From: Brucellaceae bacterium
GTDB lineage: Bacteria > Pseudomonadota > Alphaproteobacteria > Rhizobiales > Rhizobiaceae
Length of the DNA stretch: 62,171 nt
Direction: 5' to 3'
Assembly: GCA_020637755.1 (NCBI GenBank)
Contig: JACKJW010000016.1
Coordinates: forward strand, 1-62,171
Shown here: positions 8,524-16,066 of the stretch, piece after piece
Layout: every line of letters begins with the position of its first letter
How positions within the stretch are numbered: position 1 is the first letter of the stretch
The notes under the pieces: model-generated
The model's input: the letters and a program-made list of their open reading frames with translations, nothing else
Database searches by the model: none
Told to the model about the DNA's origin: nothing
Position numbers and translations under genes: made by a program

Positions 8524-8665
8524 CGGTTCGTATCCTTGTTCTTGTGAACGTCAGAGCGCCGGCCCCCGCAGTTCAATGACAGCGATCGGGGTGCCGGAAG
8601 CAGATTTCCGGCGAGGCGGGTTCACGTGTCTGTTGCTGTGAACGAACCGGTACATGTCCGGTCCG
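8524..8665 (-). promoter_or_regulatory. structured 5' leader of rplS with alternative pairings
   Basis: The region between the inferred transcription start and the rplS ATG contains several perfect complementary pairs: 8524-8531 with 8642-8649 (8 bp, enclosing the leader and covering the bases between Shine-Dalgarno and start codon); 8620-8625 with 8638-8643 (6 bp); 8593-8599 with 8606-8612 (7 bp, 6-base loop); 8564-8568 with 8587-8591 (5 bp). The 8-base word TGTGAACG (plus strand) occurs twice, at 8543-8550 and 8637-8644. Segment 8620-8625 can therefore pair with either copy but not both. This looks switch-like; folding has not been computed. Confidence 0.45.
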
Positions 8666-8671
8666 GGCGCG

Positions 8672-8700
8672 CTCATACACGCTCGGGCGCGGTTTGTCAC
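8672..8700 (-). promoter_or_regulatory. putative sigma-70 promoter of rplS
   Basis: On the minus strand GTGACA (8695-8700) and TATGAG (8672-8677) are 17 bases apart. The implied start near 8665 leaves a leader of about 140 bases. Confidence 0.45.
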
Positions 8701-8777
8701 GCTTGGCAACGCATTTTTTCCGTCGCGCGCCACCGAATGTCATCGCTTGGCGCCGTGGTTTCGGCTAGGCAGGCATC

Positions 8778-9524
8778 ATGACCGTCACCGAAGCCCTTCT
8801 GCTGTTTTCCGCCGGCCTTGCCTCCGGCGTCATCAACGCCATCGCGGGGGGAGGCACCTTCCTGACCTTCGGCGCCATGACGCTGGCGGGCCTGCCACCG
8901 ATCATGGCCAACGCCACCTCCTCCATCGTGCAGTTTCCCGGCTACATCACCTCGGCGCTGGCCTACCGCGACCAGATCGCGAAGGAGTGGAAGGCTGTCG
9001 CCGTCCTTGCCGCGATCTCGCTGGCAGGCTCGCTTGCCGGGGCGCTATGGTTGCTGTCGCTGTCAAACCCGTCCTTCCGCGCCATGGTGCCCTGGCTGCT
9101 GATCGCCGCCACCGCGCTGTTTGCCGCCGGGCCATGGCTGAAGCCGAAGGCCTCGGGCGAGCATCCGCCCAACTCGCCCAAGGGCAACATCCTGCAGTTC
9201 CTCACCTCCATCTATGGCGGCTTCTTCGGCGCGGGCATGGGCGTGATGATGCTGGCCTCGTTGAGCCTCGCAACGGGCGGCGACTACCATCGCCTCAACG
9301 GCATCAAGAACACCCTGTCGATCGTGATTGCCGCCGTGGCAATCCTCGTCTTCACGGCAGGCGGCGCGATTTCCTGGCTTCATGCCGTGGTGATGCTGCC
9401 GGGTGCCGGCATCGGCGGCTGGCTCGGCGTGTGGTTTGCCCGCCGGGTGCCCCAGCCTGTCATGCGCGCATTGGTCATCGCCATCGGCCTTGGCCTGGCA
9501 GGATACTATTTCTGCAAGGGCTGA
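8778..9524 (+). CDS. TauE/SafE family membrane permease
   Basis: 248 residues, almost entirely hydrophobic helices. The N-terminus has the family's first repeat signature, SGVINAIAGGGTFLTFGAM, and the second repeat begins at GGFFGAGMGVMML, with the conserved NGIKN motif after it. Members export small anions such as sulfite, sulfoacetate or other organosulfur compounds across the inner membrane; the substrate here cannot be read from sequence. It stands alone. Its 3' end overlaps the convergent trmD gene by 19 bases. Confidence 0.9.
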   Translation: MTVTEALLLFSAGLASGVINAIAGGGTFLTFGAMTLAGLPPIMANATSSIVQFPGYITSALAYRDQIAKEWKAVAVLAAISLAGSLAGALWLLSLSNPSFRAMVPWLLIAATALFAAGPWLKPKASGEHPPNSPKGNILQFLTSIYGGFFGAGMGVMMLASLSLATGGDYHRLNGIKNTLSIVIAAVAILVFTAGGAISWLHAVVMLPGAGIGGWLGVWFARRVPQPVMRALVIAIGLGLAGYYFCKG

Positions 9525-10198
9525 TGCAGGTCCGGCCGCCGTTCGGCGGTCAGCCTTTCCGCTTCGTCGCGCCGCCACTGCGCAATCCTGGCGTGATTGC
9601 CCGAGGTGAGCACCTCGGGAATGGCGCGGCCTTCCCATTCTGCCGGCCGTGTATAATGCGGATGCTCCAGAAGCCCGCCCTCGAAGCTTTCCGTCTCGCC
9701 CGATTCCGCATTGCCCATGACGCCCGGCAGCAGCCGGATGACCGCATCCAGCAGCACCTGCGCCGCCACTTCTCCACCCGACAGGATGTAGTCGCCGATG
9801 GAAACCTCGGTGAGGCCCCGCGCCTCGATCACCCGCTGGTCCACGCCCTCGAAGCGTCCGCAGACGATCACGGCACCCTTGCCCGCCGCCAGTTCGCGCA
9901 CCTGAGCCTGCGTCAGGGGCTCTCCGCGCGGGCTCATCAGCAGGCGCGGGCGCGTGTCACCCGCCGGTGCAGCGGCATCAATGGCGCGCGCCAGCACATC
10001 GGCACGCAGCACCATGCCCGCCCCGCCACCGGCCGGTGTATCATCCACCGAACGGTGCTTGTCCGTCGCAAAATCGCGGATCTGCACCGTCTCGATCGAC
10101 CATGCTCCGCTCTCCAGCCCCTTGCCGGCCAGTGCCAGTCCAAGCGTGCCGGGGAACATGTCCGGGTAAAGCGTGAGGACCGTGGCGCGAAACGTCAT
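9506..10198 (-). CDS. trmD: tRNA (guanine-N1-)-methyltransferase TrmD
   Basis: 230 residues matching TrmD: MTFRATVLTLYPDMFPG at the start, DDTPAGGGAGMV, the knot region CGRFEGVDQRV with SIGDYILSGGE, and LLEHPHYTRPAEW. It methylates G37 at N1 in tRNAs, using S-adenosylmethionine, to prevent frameshifting. It overlaps rimM by 4 bases (ATGA) and is transcribed with it. In most bacteria the order is rpsP-rimM-trmD-rplS; here the TauE gene on the other strand separates trmD from rplS, and rpsP is absent. Confidence 0.97.
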   Translation of the reverse strand: MTFRATVLTLYPDMFPGTLGLALAGKGLESGAWSIETVQIRDFATDKHRSVDDTPAGGGAGMVLRADVLARAIDAAAPAGDTRPRLLMSPRGEPLTQAQVRELAAGKGAVIVCGRFEGVDQRVIEARGLTEVSIGDYILSGGEVAAQVLLDAVIRLLPGVMGNAESGETESFEGGLLEHPHYTRPAEWEGRAIPEVLTSGNHARIAQWRRDEAERLTAERRPDLHQPLQK

Positions 10199-10764
10199 GC
10201 GTCCGGCTCCGGTCTTTCGCCACCGGGCCTGCCATCGTCTTCATCATCATCGGTTGCAACAAGCCCCGCCGCGACCGGTTCGACGGTCACGAAGCCGCCC
10301 TCAATGTCGATCACCGGGACTGCAGCCCTGGTGAAAGGCACCATGATGCCGCGCCTGCCTCCGAAGGTGATCTCCAACAGGTCGCCGCCGCCGAAATCAT
10401 GCAGCGCCGTCACCTTGCCAAGTGTTGCGCCATCCGGGTCTTTCACCGCCAGACCGATCAGATCCTCATGGAAGAATTCGTCCTCTTCCAGCTCCTCGTC
10501 CGGCAGCATGTCGCGGTCGATGTAGAGGTCCACTCCATTGAGCGCCTCGGCCTGCTCCCGCGTCGTTATCCCCTTGAAGCGGGCAACGACAACCGTCTTG
10601 GACGGCCGCACGTCGAGCACCTCGATTTGCCTTCCGGCGGCATCAGTCAGCGGGCCGTAGTCACCGAAAGCCAGTGGATCGCCCGTGTGGCTCTTGACGC
10701 GCAGCTCGCCCTTCACGCCATGCGGCGCGCCGATGGTGGCAAGACAGATGCGGTTCCCGGACAT
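10195..10764 (-). CDS. rimM: 16S rRNA processing protein RimM
   Basis: 189 residues from ATG at 10764. It has the RimM N-terminal pattern (ICLATIGAPHGVKGELRVKS), the Gly-rich middle, and the PRC-barrel C-terminal half (EDLIGLAVKDPDGATLGKV, then LLEITFGGRRGIMVPF and a VPVIDIEGG strand). It binds S19 and assists 30S maturation. The C-terminus ends in an acidic Asp/Glu tail (TDDDEDDG). It is first in a rimM-trmD pair with a 4-base overlap. No rpsP or ffh gene precedes it; the next gene upstream is the divergent TadG-like gene. Confidence 0.95.
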   Translation of the reverse strand: MSGNRICLATIGAPHGVKGELRVKSHTGDPLAFGDYGPLTDAAGRQIEVLDVRPSKTVVVARFKGITTREQAEALNGVDLYIDRDMLPDEELEEDEFFHEDLIGLAVKDPDGATLGKVTALHDFGGGDLLEITFGGRRGIMVPFTRAAVPVIDIEGGFVTVEPVAAGLVATDDDEDDGRPGGERPEPDA

Positions 10765-10970
10765 GATCACGTTCCAATTGGTCGAAGGCCTGCCGCTATC
10801 ATGCGCCGCCGGTCCTGCCAACCGTACCGGCGCTTGCCTGCGCCATCCGCGTCCAAAATGGCAATTTCTGCCTAAATTTGAAGCATTGCTAAACTTTTAT
10901 GTTTCATTCTCACCTGCCGGATACCCGGTCCGTGCGAAAGCTGTCCGGGACTGTGAGGAGTTGAGCGACC

Positions 10971-12512
10971 ATGTCTGAAATGCGCAAAAAACTGGCAGGC
11001 TTCTGGCGCAATGCCGGCGGAAACTTTTCCGTCCTCTTCGCAGCCTTGGCCCTTGCGCTGTTTGGCGGCGTCGGTTTCGCCCTTGACTATTCCAATCTGT
11101 CGCGCGTGCGCCAGGACATGCAGAACGCTGCGGATGCCGCGGCACTGGTGGCGGCCAAGGAAACGGAAATGTCGGCGGGCGACCGCAAGGAGCTTGCCCG
11201 CCGGCTGGTGGCCGGCAACAACCAGGTCGAGCTGAAATCCCTCGACATCAAGATCGAGGGCGATATCGTGACAGTCGACATGATCGCGCGCATTCCCACG
11301 CTGATCATGGGCATCATGGGTCAGCCGGAAGCAGACGTCCATGTCACGGCGCAGGCACGCCAGGCAGCCGACACGCTTGAGGTGGTATTCGCCCTCGACG
11401 TTTCCGGTTCCATGCTGTCCAAAATGTCCTCGGGCAAGACGCGCATGCAGGAACTCCAGACCTCCATGAAGACGCTGCTCGACCGGCTGAAGGCCGAAAG
11501 CCCGTTCAAGATCCGCGCGGCCATCGTGCCCTTCACCATGACCGTGAACATCGGTACCAATCAATCCAAATATGTTACGGGAACCAACAACCCGCTTTTC
11601 GCCGGAACGGAATGGAAAGGCTGCGTCTTCGAGCGCGCCGCGCCCGACCACGTCAAGGATGGTCTTTCCGGCAAATGGACGGCCTATGTCTGGCCGCCGA
11701 TGCCGGATGCCAGGGGCGCGGGCGACTTTGTATTCGCAAACCGCTCCAACGGAACCATGCTCGGATATGCATCACTCGCCGAGACCAGCAGCAAGACGAA
11801 ATCCGCCCTCGTCGACGGGCCGAACTACAACTGCGTCCGCTTTCCGATCGTGCCGCTGGATAGCAACCTCGACAAGATCAAGACCGAGATCGATGCGCTG
11901 CAGGCGCTCGGAAACCAGGGAACGATGATTGCGCCTGCCGTGACCTGGGCCATGCGCGTCCTGTCGCCAGAGGCACCCTTTACCGAAGGCGTTTCCTGGG
12001 GCAATGCCGCCAAGAAGCTGATCATTGTGGTGACCGACGGCGACCAGGTGACCGAAGCGGAATTCTACGGCGACGGCGTTGCCAACCAGTCCAAGAACTC
12101 GCTCGTGCCCTGGACGTACGATCCGGCGTGGTTCGGCCTGGGCGGCAAGATCATCAACACGGGCGTCGGACCGGCCGACAACCTGTCACCCTATGGCTTC
12201 ATCCGCGATTCGCGCCCCTTTGGCGGCGAAAACACGGACAAGCCCAAGGTCTGGGACCAGCATATGGATGAACTCGTCGCCCTGTCCGACGCTGCCTGCG
12301 CCGAAGCCAAGGCAAAGATCGATGGCCGGAGCATCGAGATCATGACCATGGGGGTGAGTGACTGGACCAAGCCCGGTACCCGCGCCTACACCGCGCTCCA
12401 CAATTGCGCCTCAAGTCCCGACAACCACTTCTTCGTGCGCGATACCGCCGACATTCTGAAGGCCTTCGACACCATTCTGAGCAAGCTGACCCAGCTGCGC
12501 GTCTCATCGTAA
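10971..12512 (+). CDS. TadE/TadG-like pilus assembly protein with vWA domain
   Basis: 513 residues. Residues 17-60 form the TadE/TadG N-terminal helix (GGNFSVLFAALALALFGGVG, then QDMQNAADAAALVAA), which anchors such proteins in the membrane and resembles pilin leaders. From about residue 135 there is a von Willebrand A domain with an intact metal site, DVSGS (Asp143, Ser145, Ser147), and a later VVTDGD. GAGGAG precedes the ATG. No other tad or cpa genes are present, so it is an orphan; it may contribute to Flp pilus assembly or act as a separate surface adhesin. Function inferred from family. Confidence 0.85.
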   Translation: MSEMRKKLAGFWRNAGGNFSVLFAALALALFGGVGFALDYSNLSRVRQDMQNAADAAALVAAKETEMSAGDRKELARRLVAGNNQVELKSLDIKIEGDIVTVDMIARIPTLIMGIMGQPEADVHVTAQARQAADTLEVVFALDVSGSMLSKMSSGKTRMQELQTSMKTLLDRLKAESPFKIRAAIVPFTMTVNIGTNQSKYVTGTNNPLFAGTEWKGCVFERAAPDHVKDGLSGKWTAYVWPPMPDARGAGDFVFANRSNGTMLGYASLAETSSKTKSALVDGPNYNCVRFPIVPLDSNLDKIKTEIDALQALGNQGTMIAPAVTWAMRVLSPEAPFTEGVSWGNAAKKLIIVVTDGDQVTEAEFYGDGVANQSKNSLVPWTYDPAWFGLGGKIINTGVGPADNLSPYGFIRDSRPFGGENTDKPKVWDQHMDELVALSDAACAEAKAKIDGRSIEIMTMGVSDWTKPGTRAYTALHNCASSPDNHFFVRDTADILKAFDTILSKLTQLRVSS

Positions 12513-12554
12513 GCCATAACGCTTCCCTAACCGTGGGCGTGCATTCTGGCGCCC

Positions 12555-13493
12555 ATGGATGGCCTGCTCATCATCGCCGATACCGAATTGCTGGAAGCGC
12601 GCCGCCGTTGGCTGTCCGCGCTGGCCGGCGAGCGCCGTGTCTCGGCCAGAACAATTGACGCCTATGAGCGCGACACCCGCCAATTCCTGACCTTCCTCAC
12701 CGCCCATCTCGGTGAGCCGGCCACCATGACCGGCATGGAGGAACTGAAGCCTGCCGATTTCCGCGCCTTTCTTGCCGCACGAAGACGCGACGGCGCGGGC
12801 AACCGTTCGCTCGGGCGCAACCTGGCCGGAATACGCTCCTTCCTGCGGCATCTGGAGCGGCGCGGCGCCGTCAACGCAGCCGGCGTGAATGCGGTGCGCG
12901 CTCCGCGCCAGCCGAAATCGCTGCCCAAACCACTGACGCTCGCCGACGCCCGCCGTGTGGTCGATTGTGGCGAGCAACTGAACGAGGAACCCTGGATCGC
13001 CGCACGCAACGCCGCCGTCCTGACACTTCTCTACGGCTGCGGACTGCGCATCTCCGAAGCGCTTTCCCTGACTGCACAGGATCTCGAAGACGCCGGGTCC
13101 AATGGTTTGCGGGTCACCGGCAAGGGTGGCAAGACGCGCCTCGTTCCGGTCCTGCCACTTGTCACCCAAGCGGTCGATGCATATCGCCGCCTGTCGCCCT
13201 ACAGCGCTTCCGGCGATGAACCACTCTTCCGGGGCGCACGCGGCGGCCCGCTCAGCGCTGCCGTCCTCCAGCGTGACATGGCACGGCTGCGCGGGGCGCT
13301 CGGCCTGCCCGATACAGCCACGCCCCATGCGTTGCGCCATTCATTCGCCACCCATCTATTAGGCCGCGGCGGAGATTTGCGCACCATCCAGGAATTGCTC
13401 GGCCATGCCAGCCTCTCCACCACACAGGTCTATACCGGTGTCGACACGGCACGGCTGCTCGAAATCTACGATTCCGCCCATCCCCGCGCGTGA
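12555..13493 (+). CDS. xerC: site-specific tyrosine recombinase XerC
   Basis: 312 residues with the N-terminal SAM-like DNA-binding domain (residues about 12-110) and a C-terminal catalytic domain. The active-site set is complete: Arg165 in YGCGLRISEAL, Lys190 in TGKGGKTR, His258 and Arg261 in PHALRHSFATHLL, His284 in LLGHASL and nucleophile Tyr293 in TTQVYT. With XerD it resolves chromosome dimers at dif during division. The YGCGLRISE form and the location near lpdA favour XerC over XerD. It stands 42 bases after the vWA gene. Confidence 0.92.
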   Translation: MDGLLIIADTELLEARRRWLSALAGERRVSARTIDAYERDTRQFLTFLTAHLGEPATMTGMEELKPADFRAFLAARRRDGAGNRSLGRNLAGIRSFLRHLERRGAVNAAGVNAVRAPRQPKSLPKPLTLADARRVVDCGEQLNEEPWIAARNAAVLTLLYGCGLRISEALSLTAQDLEDAGSNGLRVTGKGGKTRLVPVLPLVTQAVDAYRRLSPYSASGDEPLFRGARGGPLSAAVLQRDMARLRGALGLPDTATPHALRHSFATHLLGRGGDLRTIQELLGHASLSTTQVYTGVDTARLLEIYDSAHPRA

Positions 13494-13556
13494 CTTTGCG
13501 AAATTGCTGCAGCGCCGTTAACGGTTTCGCCGCGATTGCGCGTCTAGAATCAACCC

Positions 13557-14627
13557 ATGAAAACACGCCTCCTCACCGCCGATATCTTCGCCGCACAGGC
13601 CCTGCGCCTTCTCTTTGCGCTCAATGCGCTGTTCTTCCTTGCATTCCTTGCAACGGTGATCACGCTTGGCAGCAAGGCTCGCGCCGATGACATGCCGGCC
13701 TGCACCGGAATGAACCTGATCGCCGATCTCGAGGCCCGTGACCCGGTCAAGCTGAAGGCGATCCGCGACGAGGCTGCCAAGATGCCGAACGGCTCCGGCC
13801 TGTTGTGGAAGATCGAGAAGGTGGGCACGGAACCCTCTTTCCTGTTCGGCACGATGCATCTCACAGATGCCCGCGTCATCACCCTGCCGGAAAAGGCACA
13901 AGCCGCCTTTGATGGCGCCGGTACCGTGGTTCTGGAGGCGACCGACGCGCTGGACGAGGCCAAGGCGTCGGCAGCCCTGCTCAGCCGCCCCGACCTCATC
14001 ATGTTCACCGACGGGCGCACCCTCGCTTCCCTGATCCCCGAAGCCGACCGCGCCATGGTGGAGAAGGCACTCGCCGACCGCGGCATGCCGTTGGTCGCAG
14101 TCAATGCCATGAAGCCCTGGGTCGTGTCGTCGGCCATCGCCCTGCCCGCCTGCGAGATGGCCCGCAAGAAGGCGCATATGCCGTTTCTCGACATGAAACT
14201 CGCACAGGATGCCAAGGTTTCCGGAAAGCAGGTCGGCGGTCTGGAAACCATGGTGAGCCAGCTCGAAACCATGAACTCGCTGCCCGCTGAACTGCATGTT
14301 GCCGGCCTTGTCGATACGTTGGCACTCGGCAGCACGTTGGACGACATGATCGAGACGATGATCATTCTCTACAAGCAAGGCGAGACGGGCATGATCTGGC
14401 CGCTCTTGGAAGCCGTATCGCCGAACAAGCCGGGTGCAGCGGAAGGCTATGCCGAATTCGAGCGCGTCATGGTGACCAGGCGCAACCACGCCATGGCAGA
14501 CAATGCGGTTCCGTTCCTTGGCAAGGGCAAGGCCTTCATCGCAGTCGGCGCATTGCATCTGCCCGGCGAGGAAGGCCTGGTCGAGCTGCTGCGCGCCAAG
14601 GGCTACACGGTCACCCCTGCGGGCTGA
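13557..14627 (+). CDS. TraB/GumN family protein
   Basis: 356 residues with an N-terminal hydrophobic helix (about residues 15-40, possibly an uncleaved or late-cleaved signal, followed by ARADDMPACTG). The family motifs are present: SFLFGTMHLTD near residue 100 and the C-terminal FIAVGALHLPGEEGLVELL. TraB/GumN proteins have a fold related to the Tiki metallopeptidases, with histidines in these two motifs as likely metal ligands, but bacterial members are mostly uncharacterised. Location should be periplasmic or membrane-anchored. It follows xerC by 63 bases. Confidence 0.85.
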   Translation: MKTRLLTADIFAAQALRLLFALNALFFLAFLATVITLGSKARADDMPACTGMNLIADLEARDPVKLKAIRDEAAKMPNGSGLLWKIEKVGTEPSFLFGTMHLTDARVITLPEKAQAAFDGAGTVVLEATDALDEAKASAALLSRPDLIMFTDGRTLASLIPEADRAMVEKALADRGMPLVAVNAMKPWVVSSAIALPACEMARKKAHMPFLDMKLAQDAKVSGKQVGGLETMVSQLETMNSLPAELHVAGLVDTLALGSTLDDMIETMIILYKQGETGMIWPLLEAVSPNKPGAAEGYAEFERVMVTRRNHAMADNAVPFLGKGKAFIAVGALHLPGEEGLVELLRAKGYTVTPAG

Positions 14628-14787
14628 ACTGGCCGCCGGAACCTTCCGGTCCGTTCCGGCACCCGGCACTTCCGCGGCACCTTTTTTGGCAAATGCCGCG
14701 TTTCCTTGTCAGGTTCAGCAAGAAGACATGCCCATGGGTGTGAACAAAGGCCACCGTCAGAGGCTGTTTTTGCTTGTCCGGGCTGTC

Positions 14788-15573
14788 TCAGAAGCCGAGC
14801 TCAATCGTGCGGACAATACCGACGCGGACGCCATACTGGTCAGCCGAACCCTTTTTGGTAACCGGCGAGCGCGCGGCATCACCGATCAGCCGGGAATAGG
14901 TTGCGGCACCTTCGACCGCCCATTCCGGGTCAAGGTCATAACGTAGTGCAACCTCGGCCCCAACGGATTTGACACCGCCGTCCGGCTTGAAAACCGGCAT
15001 GCCGGAGCGCACGGATTCGCCCGGCCGGACACCGAAATAGGTCTTCATGTAGTCGGCACTGGCGAAGGAAACCCGCGGTCCCGCCGTCACCGTCAGCCCC
15101 TCGACAGGCCGCACGATTGCGTTGGCCCCGGCTTCACCGACATACCCGTCATGCCCGGTGATGCCCCGGCGGACGTCGGCGAAAACCGACCAGTAACGCT
15201 GGGTATAGGAGGCGCCCAGTCCCAGTTCGATGGCCTGCTGCACGGGCTTCAGACCCGAAAGCCTGGGAAACTCGCGCGCGGTGCGCGCATCCAGCATGCG
15301 GAAAGACGGCTTGAACGAGAGGCCGGTGTCCTTGCCGCCGATCGTATAGCCATTGGGAAGCGTGAGGCGCTTCAGCCGGACAATGGGCCACGGGTTGAGA
15401 ACATGGCTCGACGCGCCTTCATAGGCCGGGTTTACCGACAGCCCGCCGCCCGCTTCAAAAACGATGCCGGGTTCCGGCGCCTCGGACGGAGCGTCCTGCG
15501 CCGCGGCATAGGTGCCAGGGAGCAGGGCTCCCAGCAATGCCGCGCCTGGCAACAATGTTTTCACCCCGGCCAT
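14788..15573 (-). CDS. MipA/OmpV family outer membrane protein
   Basis: 261 residues from ATG at 15573 (a TTG two codons earlier is possible). A signal peptide (LLPGAALLGALLPGTYAAA) is followed by GIVFEAGGGLSVNPAYEGA, the typical MipA/OmpV opening, alternating beta strands (RYWSVFADVRRGI, LRYDLDPEWAVEGAATYSRL) and a C-terminal aromatic, IELGF, as required for beta-barrel assembly. MipA-type proteins scaffold murein synthesis enzymes in E. coli, and OmpV-like porins occur widely; the specific role here is unknown. It is convergent with the TraB gene. Confidence 0.85.
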   Translation of the reverse strand: MAGVKTLLPGAALLGALLPGTYAAAQDAPSEAPEPGIVFEAGGGLSVNPAYEGASSHVLNPWPIVRLKRLTLPNGYTIGGKDTGLSFKPSFRMLDARTAREFPRLSGLKPVQQAIELGLGASYTQRYWSVFADVRRGITGHDGYVGEAGANAIVRPVEGLTVTAGPRVSFASADYMKTYFGVRPGESVRSGMPVFKPDGGVKSVGAEVALRYDLDPEWAVEGAATYSRLIGDAARSPVTKKGSADQYGVRVGIVRTIELGF

Positions 15574-15771
15574 GTTCAACGCCCCATACTCTCAAATGCC
15601 TTTGGCAGCGGCTCATGAAACCAGCATTTGGTGAACAAGCGGTCACCGGATCCCCGCAAAGGCGCCATTTTTTTGAAACGCGCAAGAAATCGTGATTTGC
15701 ATCCGGCGGGACACAGGCAGACGCTTTGTCCTGTGACTGCCCTTGGTGACTGCGTGAAAGGAGACAGCCTG

Positions 15772-15990
15772 ATGAAGACCCTGTTTGCCACGCTCGGCAT
15801 TCTCGCTGCGGCAGCCGTTCCGGCAACGGCCTGCCCCTATTCCAACAAATCCGCCGCACTGGACCAGACCGCAACGGCCAGCATTTCGCAACCTGGAACC
15901 CCTTTGTCAGCGCCAGCCGAAGCAGCACCTGCCGAAGATGAAACGGACCCTGCAGCGGTGAAACCGGTCTCGGTGGAAGACGCTGGCTGA
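15772..15990 (+). CDS. small secreted Ala/Pro/Glu-rich protein
   Basis: A 72-residue product from ATG at 15772, with AAGGAG eight bases upstream. Residues 1-20 are a good signal peptide (MKTLFATLGILAAAAVPATA). The mature part is polar and probably unstructured (TPLSAPAEAAPAEDETDP) with one cysteine just after the cleavage site. No family recognised. It lies ahead of the ClpP-like gene at 16067 on the same strand, 76 bases away, and could be co-transcribed. Confidence 0.6.
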   Translation: MKTLFATLGILAAAAVPATACPYSNKSAALDQTATASISQPGTPLSAPAEAAPAEDETDPAAVKPVSVEDAG

Positions 15991-16066
15991 TCCTGACTGG
16001 CCTTGCATGATCATCGCCCTCCGGTAACAATTCCCCTTCACGAAGCGGAAACCGGGAGGAAGGATC

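Noticed and set aside
8654..10525. 623-codon plus-strand frame crossing the TauE gene and trmD-rimM.
   Set aside because: Out of frame with TauE and antisense to trmD and rimM; Arg/His-rich junk composition.
14673..14700. 7-bp inverted repeat with T6 in the loop between the TraB and MipA genes.
   Set aside because: The T-run is in the loop rather than after the stem and the loop is 14 bases; not a convincing terminator.
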